DNA of 5,778 nt from Puniceicoccales bacterium (GCA_031281635.1 JAITFC010000050.1:1-5778); one strand, 5' to 3'. Counted from the stretch's first letter, positions 1 through 5,525 are shown. Notes: a model not told the origin generated them from the sequence alone. Numbers and translations: made by a program.

Positions 1-884
1 TTGCCATGTATTTGGCCTGTGGGATTGATCCGGAAAAGTCAATGGTTTTTCTGCAGTCGCAGGTGGATGGGCACGCGGAATTGGCGTGGATTTTGGCCTG
101 TGAGACCCCTCTCGGGCAGCTGGAGCGCATGACGCAATTTAAAGATAAGTCTGCGCGGCAGGGAACGGAATTTGTCGGGGCTGGTCTACTCTACTATCCT
201 CTTCTCATGGCGGCAGATATCCTACTGTATAACGCGGACCTGGTCCCCGTCGGCGAGGATCAGCGCCAGCATTTGGAACTTGCACGCGACGCGGCGGAAC
301 GCTTTAACCACCGTCATGAGAAGATCTTCACGATTCCGCAGGGAATTTATCTGGAAAATTGCGCCCGGGTCATGTCGCTGCAATCGCCGATGATTAAAAT
401 GTCCAAGTCCGATCCGAATCCATCGGGAGTCGTTTTTTTGACGGATTCCGATGTGAAAATTCGCAAAAAATTTCGTTCCGCCATAACTGACTCTGGCAAA
501 GAAATTCGTGCCACTTCGGAAAAACCAGGCATTCGCAATTTGTTAGAAATTTTCAGCGGGTTGACTGGAGCAACTATTGTGGAACTGGAAAAGCGCTATG
601 AGGGAGCAACTTATGCGCAATTCAAAGGAGATTTGGCCGAGGCGGCAGTGGCCGTGATTGGACCCATACGGGAAAAATTTTTCACCATGCGTGAGCAAAG
701 AAATATTCTGCTGGATATTTTGGAATTTGGGCGTCGGGAAGCTCAGCTGCGAGCGGATCGCATGAGGGAAAAGGTCTATGAATGCGTCGGGTTTCTCGGC
801 CGACGCGGAGAGAAAAAATTTGACAGCCTTCGCACTTTCCATGAAAATGCAAGGGCTGTTCGGCGGAGGCATTGTGAAAGGTAG
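1..884 (+). CDS. trpS: Tryptophanyl-tRNA synthetase, 5'-truncated by window edge
   Basis: Class I aminoacyl-tRNA synthetase that charges tRNA(Trp) with tryptophan in the cytoplasm. The reading frame is already open at base 3, so the true start lies upstream. By comparison with the E. coli enzyme recalled from memory, about 65 N-terminal residues, including the HIGH motif, are missing. Visible hallmarks are YLACGIDPEKS at the left edge, RMTQFKDKSA, the LLMAADILLY segment, VPVGEDQRQHLELARD (tryptophan/ATP pocket region) and the signature KMSKS loop (bases 396-410) followed by DPNPSG. The protein should end near KVYECVGFLGRR (about base 806), but the frame continues for about 25 further codons of basic, low-quality sequence to TAG 882-884. 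This tail overlaps the ribosome binding site and start of the next gene by 11 bases, consistent with translational coupling. The identity is secure; the C-terminal tail is odd. Confidence 0.97.
   Translation, partial: AMYLACGIDPEKSMVFLQSQVDGHAELAWILACETPLGQLERMTQFKDKSARQGTEFVGAGLLYYPLLMAADILLYNADLVPVGEDQRQHLELARDAAERFNHRHEKIFTIPQGIYLENCARVMSLQSPMIKMSKSDPNPSGVVFLTDSDVKIRKKFRSAITDSGKEIRATSEKPGIRNLLEIFSGLTGATIVELEKRYEGATYAQFKGDLAEAAVAVIGPIREKFFTMREQRNILLDILEFGRREAQLRADRMREKVYECVGFLGRRGEKKFDSLRTFHENARAVRRRHCER
865..876 (+). promoter_or_regulatory. Ribosome binding site and GTG start of the NMP kinase
   Basis: GGAGG at 865-869 lies four bases before GTG 874-876. This site decides the start of the next gene. 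The in-frame ATGs at 778, 841 and 847 would place extra residues ahead of an otherwise textbook signal peptide, whereas the GTG start puts MKGR directly before the hydrophobic core. The site lies inside the last codons of trpS. Confidence 0.65.
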
Positions 885-1749
885 AATTTTTTTTGGGATG
901 TTGTCGTTAGGGGTTTTGGCCGTTACGGTTGGAGCAGCGGAGGGCAGGCCGATGGCAGTGAGCACGCAAAGTAAGGAGGGAAAATGGGTGGCTCCGATCA
1001 CGCCGCCCTGGTTGAAAGCGGGTGTTTCCCGGGAAGCTTACGAAGATTTTCAAGAATTCTGGGAGGATTTCGAGGCGAGGCCGCACCGCGGGGATTTCGC
1101 CATACCGCGTATCATTGTGTGGTTGAATGGCGCTCCCGGAGCGGGAAAGGGCACGTGTTCGCACCACGTGGCGGACATTTATGGTATTGGGACGGAACCG
1201 CTTGTTACGAGCGACCTACTCAAAGCACCGGAGTTTGTTAAATTGAAAGACAGCGGCAAGTTGTCACCGAACCGGGCAGTGACGGCTCTCGTTTTCAATG
1301 CCATACTGTCGCGGCACTATGCGGATGGTGTTATCGTGGATGGGTATCCGCGGACGTCCGTGCAGGCGGAGTGCGTACAACTGCTGCGCGATAAAATTCT
1401 CTCATTGAAGCAACAATGCGATTTTCAAGTGGTTATTTTCGAGGTCTCCGAGGAAGTAAGTGTGGAAAGGCAGCTGGGGCGTGGTGTACAGGCAAAGCGG
1501 CACAATGAAAACGTGCGCAAAACAGGAGAAGGTACTCTCATCGAGGTGCGTAAGACAGATGAAAGCCCGGAGGCGGCTCGCGATCGTTTCCGAACTTTCC
1601 AGGAGCAGACCGCAGATGCCCTCAATGTGCTGCAGGAGAAGTTTCCGTGCCATCGAGTCAACGCCGAGGGATCCTTCGAGCAAGTGCGTCATCAGATCTA
1701 CGAAGCCCTGCAGGCGAAGGAAAAGGCGCGCGGGAAGTCGCGTCGTTAG
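874..1749 (+). CDS. Adenylate kinase-like nucleoside monophosphate kinase with signal peptide
   Basis: Predicted P-loop kinase that moves phosphate from a nucleoside triphosphate to a monophosphate. From GTG 874 it has 291 residues. Residues 1-4 are basic, about 5-19 hydrophobic (IFFGMLSLGVLAVTV), then GAAEG as a likely signal-peptidase site. A linker of about 60 residues follows. The Walker A motif GAPGAGKGT is at 86-94, an NMP-binding segment VTSDLLKA at 111-118, and DGYPRT at 156-161 matches DGFPRT of adenylate kinases. The LID arginines are retained (RQLGRG 199-204, VRKTD 225-229, ARDRF 235-239), but the LID looks short with no zinc cysteines. The arginine equivalent to E. coli Adk Arg36 reads as lysine (K117), so the substrate is uncertain. 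The extension suggests export or membrane anchoring, odd for an ATP-using enzyme. It overlaps trpS by 11 bases and ends 16 bases before uppP. A housekeeping adk elsewhere is likely. Confidence 0.85.
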   Translation: MKGRIFFGMLSLGVLAVTVGAAEGRPMAVSTQSKEGKWVAPITPPWLKAGVSREAYEDFQEFWEDFEARPHRGDFAIPRIIVWLNGAPGAGKGTCSHHVADIYGIGTEPLVTSDLLKAPEFVKLKDSGKLSPNRAVTALVFNAILSRHYADGVIVDGYPRTSVQAECVQLLRDKILSLKQQCDFQVVIFEVSEEVSVERQLGRGVQAKRHNENVRKTGEGTLIEVRKTDESPEAARDRFRTFQEQTADALNVLQEKFPCHRVNAEGSFEQVRHQIYEALQAKEKARGKSRR

Positions 1750-1765
1750 ACAAAATCGCGGCATC

Positions 1766-2626
1766 ATGGGAAAAAAGATCTCTTTCTTCATTTTTTCCTG
1801 TGCGTTGCTGTGTTCCATCCCGGGCCATGGCAGTCCTTTGGGCATGGGCGAGAGCGTCCTTCGTGGAGCCGTGCAGGGGGTAACGGAATTTCTTCCCATC
1901 TCCTCTTCGGCCCATCTTCTTCTGCTAGAATCAGTTCTCGATGAAAATTTCAGCGAGAGATCCGCATCCTTCTGGCATTACCATTTGCTGCTGCAATTTG
2001 CTTCTGTGCTTCCCATTTTCGCCTTCTATCGCCAACGCATGATGCAATTGCTACGAGGATTTTTGGGCCGTTCGAAAACTGGCTTGTTTTTGCTGGGCAA
2101 ACTGTTGCTGGCATTTTTCCCAACGGCAATTTCGGGCGCTTTTTTCGGCGGAAGAAGGACCGACGTCCATTACTGTGCGCTACCGCTGCTCCTGGGTGGA
2201 GTCGCCATTTTAATTTTTGAGTATTTTCACAAGAAGCGTGGCACGAAGTCCTTGGAAGAGCTTTCTACCATTTCAGCTCTATGTATCGGTCTGCTGCAGT
2301 GTCTGGCACTTATCCCAGGCGTAAGTCGTTTACTCGTATCACTCCTTGGAGCAATGTCCGTCGGCCTCTCTCCTGGCGCGGCCGTTGAATTTTCCTTCCT
2401 CCTCGGCACGGGGACCATTTGCGCAGCAACTACCTATGATCTTTGCTTCGGCTCCATGTGGTCTGCCCTGCAACTATTTCCATCTGCATCGGTTTTTTGT
2501 GGAATTACCGCATCATTTCTCTGCGCCTCGCTCGTTATTCCAACTTTTTTGCGCTGGCTGCGCCATCACTCCCTCCGGCCTTTCGCCATTTACCGCATCA
2601 CTCTCGGTGCGATTTTATTGTTTTAA
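1766..2626 (+). CDS. uppP: Undecaprenyl-diphosphatase (BacA/UppP)
   Basis: Integral membrane phosphatase that dephosphorylates undecaprenyl pyrophosphate, recycling the lipid carrier for peptidoglycan and other surface polymers; overproduction is classically linked to bacitracin resistance. The 286-residue product shows the first signature QGVTEFLPISSSAHL (37-51; acidic E41, H50), the second signature IPGVSR at 183-188 (catalytic-type R188), EFSFLLG 208-214, and the family C-terminal FLRWLRHHSL...PFAIYR (261-277). About eight hydrophobic spans are visible. ATG 1766 adds a leader-like hydrophobic N-terminus (residues 1-20) of about 27 residues beyond the usual start; ATG 1844 is the alternative but makes the protein slightly short. 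Neither has a clear Shine-Dalgarno site, so coupling to the kinase gene 16 bases upstream is plausible. The normally conserved SRSxAT stretch reads SRLLVS, losing a serine and replacing threonine by serine. Confidence 0.93.
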   Translation: MGKKISFFIFSCALLCSIPGHGSPLGMGESVLRGAVQGVTEFLPISSSAHLLLLESVLDENFSERSASFWHYHLLLQFASVLPIFAFYRQRMMQLLRGFLGRSKTGLFLLGKLLLAFFPTAISGAFFGGRRTDVHYCALPLLLGGVAILIFEYFHKKRGTKSLEELSTISALCIGLLQCLALIPGVSRLLVSLLGAMSVGLSPGAAVEFSFLLGTGTICAATTYDLCFGSMWSALQLFPSASVFCGITASFLCASLVIPTFLRWLRHHSLRPFAIYRITLGAILLF

Positions 2627-2663
2627 AAAGAGTGCAATTTCCCATGCATATGTTTCTGTGGTG

Positions 2664-3080
2664 CTAGAATTTACACACGAGTATGCGCGGAGATCTTCCT
2701 TCCGTGCGAAATGTGGAAATACAGCAACCGGAGTTCGTTTCCGCTTCAAAATTCTCTTCGATGAGCACGCCATCGTTCACATCATTGGCCACGGTGAGCA
2801 TAAAATATTCCCGTGGGCTTTCTTCCCAGGCGCGAACGGGCCCAAATGGCCAGAGAAAGGCAGTGCAAATGGCACAAGCAAGTCCGAGGCCGGCGAGTAA
2901 TGACCGAGGCGAGGATTGCAACCATTCTCTCAGCCTTCTGCCAAATGATTTTTCGAGAAGTATGCCGAGCCGCTTCGATTGAAATCCCGCTTCAAATGCC
3001 GGCCAAAAATCATCGCTTGGTTGTTCGAAACGTTTTAATTGCAGCAATTTTCTCAACTGCTCATCGTATATATTCCGCAT
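2664..3080 (-). CDS. Small single-span membrane protein, probable regulator (anti-sigma-like) of the adjacent ECF sigma factor
   Basis: 138 residues. Residues 1-58 are a charged, helical-looking cytoplasmic part (QLRKLLQLKRFEQPSDDF, then FWPAFEAGF). One hydrophobic span runs over about 60-82 (SLLAGLGLACAICTAFLWPF), followed by a 55-residue tail ending in RILVCKF. Start ATG 3080-3078 lies three bases after the sigma-factor TGA, with AGGGA (+ strand TCCCT at 3089-3093) eight bases ahead, inside the sigma gene. This is tight coupling, typical of sigma/anti-sigma pairs. The N-terminal LKRFEQP wording resembles small proteins that follow ECF sigma genes in Verrucomicrobiota, from memory. No HxxxCxxC zinc anti-sigma motif is present, so the anti-sigma role is inferred from position and topology only. 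The gene converges on uppP with 37 bases between the stops and no obvious terminator. Confidence 0.75.
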   Translation of the reverse strand: MRNIYDEQLRKLLQLKRFEQPSDDFWPAFEAGFQSKRLGILLEKSFGRRLREWLQSSPRSLLAGLGLACAICTAFLWPFGPVRAWEESPREYFMLTVANDVNDGVLIEENFEAETNSGCCISTFRTEGRSPRILVCKF

Positions 3081-3083
3081 ATT

Positions 3084-3743
3084 TCATGTCCCTAAATAAC
3101 GCTGCAGCAAGATCTTGAGATGTTCTTTAGCGTAATGCAATCGCGATCGCACGGTCCCGGGAGAAGTTTCCGTCACAGCGGCAATTTCGTCGGTCGACAG
3201 GCCTTCCACCTCCGACAACACAATCACCGTTCTATGCCGAATGGATAGATTTTCCAAAGCTTCGCTGATGTGACGTTGTAACTCCTTCAGCAATAAATTT
3301 CTATCACCAGACAGACGAGATGCCAGAACGGAGAGCAATTCCTCGGACGCCGCATCGAGCCGCATATTCTCGAAACTGAAAAATTTCTTCAGACGCTTTT
3401 TGCGCAAATGCCTCATGGTCAAGTTGATAGCAATGCGATAGAGCCATGTGTAAAAGCGGGCTTGACCGCGGAAGCGTCCAATAGAGCGGAAAGCCACAAT
3501 GAATGCGTCCTGGGCCAAATCTGCCGCATCTTCCCGATTGCCAATGAGATGGTAGATTGTCGAAAAGACCCTCTCCCGGTGACGCCGCATGAGTGTGTCA
3601 AATGCTGACAGATCCCCACTTTGGACGGAAGTTACCAGCGCGCAATCTTCATCGGCGGCCGAACCAGCGGCACACACGACATCTCCCGCGGTCTCCTCGC
3701 TAACACGCCCAGTGCCAAACAAAGTTTCGAGTGCCGCAACCAT
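3084..3743 (-). CDS. ECF-family RNA polymerase sigma factor (sigma-70 family)
   Basis: Extracytoplasmic-function sigma factor that directs RNA polymerase to a stress or envelope regulon. From ATG 3743 it has 219 residues. Region 2 spans about 45-117, including AFDTLMRRHRERVFSTIY, the core-binding NREDAADLAQDAFIVAFR, and the -10-recognition FYTWLYRIAINLTMRHLRKKR. A linker FFSFENMRLD follows (121-130). Region 4 spans about 160-212, with the helix-turn-helix LSTDEIAAVTETSPGTVRSRLHYAKEHL. The frame extends further upstream to a TTG at 3812, which has GAAGG six bases ahead and lies nine bases from the preceding mini-gene. I prefer ATG 3743 because the additional 23 residues are cysteine-rich and unlike a sigma N-terminus, although that ATG has no clear Shine-Dalgarno site. 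The gene sits between the COX24 mini-gene and the membrane protein on the same strand. The target regulon cannot be read from this window. Confidence 0.93.
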   Translation of the reverse strand: MVAALETLFGTGRVSEETAGDVVCAAGSAADEDCALVTSVQSGDLSAFDTLMRRHRERVFSTIYHLIGNREDAADLAQDAFIVAFRSIGRFRGQARFYTWLYRIAINLTMRHLRKKRLKKFFSFENMRLDAASEELLSVLASRLSGDRNLLLKELQRHISEALENLSIRHRTVIVLSEVEGLSTDEIAAVTETSPGTVRSRLHYAKEHLKILLQRYLGT

Positions 3744-3821
3744 GCTGCGTAGCGTGCATGGAAATAAGTCGCATGCAAGAATTTTCGCAGAGGCGAAGCA
3801 ATTTTTACGCAAACCTTACCT

Positions 3822-3923
3822 TCACGCACCCCACGTGCGCTTTTTATGCCTGGAAAGATGTGACTTCTTCCTGCGCTTATGCTTATTCATCTTCAAGCGC
3901 CGCTGCTTCTTTAAATTTCCCAT
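3822..3923 (-). CDS. 33-residue AURKAIP1/COX24-domain (mS38-like) basic protein
   Basis: A very short, strongly basic protein: MGNLKKQRRLKMNKHKRR (1-18), then KKSHLSRHKKRTWGA. The pattern KMxKHKRRK followed by RHKKRTW is the hallmark of the AURKAIP1/COX24 domain, whose mitochondrial members (mS38) belong to the small ribosomal subunit. Bacterial versions of about this length are known in Bacteroidota and related phyla, so a ribosome-associated role is the reasonable inference. ATG is at 3923-3921 and TGA at 3824-3822. GGAAGG lies eight bases ahead (+ strand CCTTCC at 3932-3937), an excellent Shine-Dalgarno site. It is the first gene of a likely three-gene minus-strand unit with the sigma factor and the membrane protein. 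It is easily missed because of its size. Identification rests on motif memory, not on a search. Confidence 0.85.
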   Translation of the reverse strand: MGNLKKQRRLKMNKHKRRKKSHLSRHKKRTWGA

Positions 3924-3931
3924 ATTTTAGG

Positions 3932-3982
3932 CCTTCCAATAACCCCTCTCTGCCCCACATTCTGCGATTGAAGGTCATTGTA
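3932..3982 (-). promoter_or_regulatory. Candidate promoter -10 box and Shine-Dalgarno for the COX24-sigma unit
   Basis: On the minus strand, TACAAT (+ strand ATTGTA, 3977-3982) matches five of six bases of the -10 consensus. It is preceded by A- and T-tracts (3985-4003) that could act as an UP-like element, but no good -35 box is visible at 16-18 bases. About 54 bases downstream is ATG 3923, with GGAAGG at 3937-3932. The Shine-Dalgarno site is convincing; the promoter is a guess. Confidence 0.4.
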
Positions 3983-4036
3983 AAGCTTTTTTTGAAAAAA
4001 TTTCCCATTTCCCTCTCTGTCTGGCCAAAAGATCCC

Positions 4037-4049
4037 TCGAGACCATCCC
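4037..4049 (+). repeat. Outer inverted repeat arm, left
   Basis: TCGAGACCATCCC here is the exact reverse complement of GGGATGGTCTCGA at 5422-5434. Together with the 17-base inner pair it makes a nested inverted arrangement around the orphan gene at 4470. Confidence 0.8.
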
Positions 4050-4071
4050 CACCAACAATCTTTCAAAATTG

Positions 4072-4108
4072 GACCCGTTGCAAAATTCGCAGACTTTGGC
4101 CTCGAAGG
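4072..4108 (+). repeat. Inner inverted repeat arm, left, extending into a degenerate repeat unit
   Basis: GACCCGTTGCAAAATTC (4072-4088) is the exact reverse complement of 5336-5352, 17 of 17 bases. Bases 4075-4108 also align in direct orientation with 5280-5313: 14 of 14 at CCGTTGCAAAATTC and 13 of the next 20, ending in a shared TCGAAGG. The unit therefore recurs in both orientations. Confidence 0.85.
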
Positions 4109-4416
4109 ACAAATCTTGAAAGTTCCGGAACGGTTAATTGCGTTGCTCCACTACTAGACGGCTATTAAAAATCGCTATTTCCCAACTCTTTCCACGCTAA
4201 TGATAGAACATTTCCGGCCACGACCTAGGCATAGCTTATCCAGGCAAACTGACCCCTAATAGGTTTTTTAGCATACCATAAGACAAAGAGACGAAACACC
4301 TAATATACCTTTGGGAGCCATGGAGAAAGGCAGCAATTTTATAGCATTGCCCAGTCATCCCGCCCAAAAAACCGGAGCTTTTTAGTAAAATTTTTGTAAT
4401 TTAAGAAAATTTTCCC

Positions 4417-4460
4417 TTGACAGGTCCTTTATTTTTTCCGTGCATCTCCTCGGATAAGGA
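4417..4460 (+). promoter_or_regulatory. Possible -35 box and clear Shine-Dalgarno upstream of the orphan gene
   Basis: TTGACA at 4417-4422 is a perfect -35 hexamer, but the -10 position 17 bases later reads GTGCAT, a poor match, so the promoter is uncertain. TAAGGA (4455-4460) lies nine bases before ATG 4470 and is a good Shine-Dalgarno site, which supports that start. Confidence 0.45.
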
Positions 4461-4469
4461 ATATTTTAT

Positions 4470-5069
4470 ATGGAAATATTAATAAATGGCGCCAAGGCTA
4501 TGGGTGGGTTGGCATTGGATGGAATATACATACTAGGAAGTGGAGTAATAGCTGTATTGGAGAGTGTGAAAACGGGGTATTGTGGAGACTTTAACTGGTC
4601 ATCCACCTTGCTCTCAAATGTGATGTGGATGGCATTTTTTCCCATAAGAGCAGCCTCCACAGTAGCACAACATGTATTTATACTAGCAGTCGACGGCTGT
4701 ACCAGCGCACTTGCGATGCTTTTTGTTCTGTTGAAATTTCCATTAGGTGTGGAGATTGCTACAGGGCTTTGTGAACTATGCAATAATATTTGCAAGGAAC
4801 TCCTTCCAAAAAGCTTTGCTCACCAGAAAACGTTCATCTTCTTTCCGTCGGCTGCTACTAAAACGAAACTAGTCAATTTTAAACAAATGCGGAAACTCTC
4901 ACCTACAGAAGCAGTCGGGCAGACTATTGGAATCAGGATTATGTGGATGTTTGGATGCCCTGTCTTTTTTTGCCTTTTTGCGCTAGGTCGCTCGCTTGTC
5001 GTGTTAGCGTCGATTGCACAGACTGGTGCTAGCGCAATAAAAAAAATAGGTGAAGCGATCGCATCTTAG
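4470..5069 (+). CDS. Unrecognised hydrophobic protein, probably membrane-associated
   Basis: 199 residues that I do not recognise. Hydrophobic segments lie at about 3-32 (glycine-rich: AMGGLALDGIYILGSGVIAV), 45-63, 66-103 (HVFILAVDGCTSALAMLFVL, then LLKFPLGVEIATGL) and 152-186 (IRIMWMFGCPVFFCLFALGR). A more polar, lysine-rich stretch runs over about 107-148. It has six cysteines and a small-residue, lysine-containing C-terminus (SAIKKIGEAIAS). No cleavable signal peptide is evident; the N-terminus is a long hydrophobic, possibly amphipathic, helix. TAAGGA nine bases ahead of ATG supports translation. The frame is uninterrupted and codon choice is more AT-rich (several ATA) than in the left-hand genes. 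It stands alone, flanked by inverted repeat copies. Paired hydrophobic lobes around a polar middle could suit a membrane-inserted effector or a holin-like protein, but no motif supports either. Confidence 0.7.
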   Translation: MEILINGAKAMGGLALDGIYILGSGVIAVLESVKTGYCGDFNWSSTLLSNVMWMAFFPIRAASTVAQHVFILAVDGCTSALAMLFVLLKFPLGVEIATGLCELCNNICKELLPKSFAHQKTFIFFPSAATKTKLVNFKQMRKLSPTEAVGQTIGIRIMWMFGCPVFFCLFALGRSLVVLASIAQTGASAIKKIGEAIAS

Positions 5070-5091
5070 AGGTTGTCGGTTCATAAGCACT

Positions 5092-5169
5092 TGACATCTG
5101 GAAATATACGGCAACGTCAAAAGACGATGGGAAACGAAGACATACGTCGACATGAGATTCCGGATGTCA
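5092..5169. repeat. Inverted repeat with internal hairpin, possible structured RNA
   Basis: TGACATCTGGAA (5092-5103) pairs with TTCCGGATGTCA (5158-5169) along all 12 positions, with one G-U wobble if transcribed from the + strand. The enclosed 54 bases contain CGTCAAAAGACG (5115-5126), a 4-bp stem with an AAAA loop. It begins 23 bases after the stop of the orphan gene. Confidence 0.6.
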
Positions 5170-5185
5170 CTTGGATAAAATTAGG

Positions 5186-5217
5186 AACGTTGCTCCCCTG
5201 TCGACGGGGGATGCGTT
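5186..5217. repeat. GC-rich hairpin
   Basis: CCCCTGTCGACGGGGG (5195-5210) is self-complementary with one T-G wobble. It is extended by a T-A pair (5194/5211) and, across a small asymmetric bulge, by AACG (5186-5189) with CGTT (5214-5217). No T-run follows. Confidence 0.6.
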
Positions 5218-5279
5218 AGAGAATGAGTGCATGGAGTCGCCTCGGTCGCGCACACGCTGTGGCGTCATGTTCACTCGAA

Positions 5280-5349
5280 CCGTTGCAAAATTCTTGAAAT
5301 TTAGCATCGAAGGCTGCTTCTTAGGCGATTTTCTTGAATTTTGCAACGG
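5280..5349. repeat. 70-base palindromic element made of two opposed repeat copies
   Basis: CCGTTGCAAAATTC (5280-5293) and GAATTTTGCAACGG (5336-5349) are perfect 14-bp arms. After a 2-base mismatch they continue with GAAA/TTTC, and an apical GAAG-GCTG-CTTC hairpin (5309-5320) sits at the centre. The left arm matches 4075-4108 directly; the right arm, extended to 5352, matches 4072-4088 in inverted orientation. Confidence 0.8.
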
Positions 5350-5421
5350 GTCTACTTATTTGAAGGCAAAAGCCCCTTCTATGGAAGCAACAAGCAAGCC
5401 AAAATTTTATTGAGCAGCCCT

Positions 5422-5450
5422 GGGATGGTCTCGAAATTTTGCAATGCCCG
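5422..5450 (+). repeat. Outer inverted repeat arm, right, fused to a degenerate core copy
   Basis: GGGATGGTCTCGA (5422-5434) is the exact reverse complement of 4037-4049. It is followed at once by AATTTTGCAATGCCCG, a diverged version of GAATTTTGCAACGGG. TTTTGCAA occurs here for the fourth time, counting both strands; I saw no copy elsewhere in the window. Confidence 0.7.
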
Positions 5451-5496
5451 TTGCCCAGCAGGGAAATAAAAAAAATTGTCTTTTTTAAAAAAGTTC

Positions 5497-5525
5497 TTGC
5501 AGCTTTTTAAAGGTAGTGATAGAAT
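5497..5525 (+). promoter_or_regulatory. Extended -10 promoter just upstream of the last gene
   Basis: TGATAGAAT (5517-5525) is an extended -10 element: TG, one base, then TAGAAT, five of six to TATAAT. TTGCAG (5497-5502) lies exactly 17 bases upstream as a partial -35. Transcription would start about seven bases after the -10, at or near A5532, the first base of the ATG of the next reading frame. Confidence 0.5.

Larger units (their letters stand above)
3924..4469. other. Gene-poor AT-rich spacer with repeat copies
   Basis: No convincing gene was found on either strand. The left end carries the presumed promoter of the minus-strand sigma unit; the right end carries the upstream region of the orphan gene at 4470. 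In between lie two repeat modules (4037-4049 and 4072-4108) that recur near 5280-5434. No tRNA-like cloverleaf was seen. CCTAATAGG followed by TTTTTT near 4256-4269 has too short a stem to call a terminator. Confidence 0.6.

Noticed and set aside
778..873. ATG 778 (or 841/847) as the kinase start
   Set aside because: These starts add residues ahead of the signal peptide, overlap trpS far more and lack the GGAGG site that serves GTG 874.
1460..1765. Open frame extending uppP upstream inside the kinase gene
   Set aside because: It is an arginine/cysteine-rich shadow frame of the kinase; the UppP-like sequence begins only after ATG 1766.
2346..3118. Several + strand open frames opposite the 2664-3080 gene
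   Set aside because: They are antisense shadows with no family resemblance; the minus-strand frame has a coupled start and a membrane span.
3731..4168. + strand open frame of 145 codons
   Set aside because: It lies antisense to the sigma and COX24 genes, then enters the repeat-containing spacer, and has unusual composition and no Shine-Dalgarno site.
4256..4269. Rho-independent terminator (CCTAATAGG then T6)
   Set aside because: The possible stem is only about three base pairs.
4320..4385. 21-codon ORF MEKGSNFIALPSHPAQKTGA... with GGGAG just ahead
   Set aside because: The Shine-Dalgarno spacing is too short, and the ORF is too small and featureless to support.
5186..5217. Integron attC-like site
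   Set aside because: GTTAGAG does not fit the GTTRRRY core (last base is G), and no matching RYYYAAC partner is in position.
5171..5413. + strand 80-codon ORF starting with TTG
   Set aside because: It reads through two hairpins and a repeat palindrome and has no ribosome binding site.
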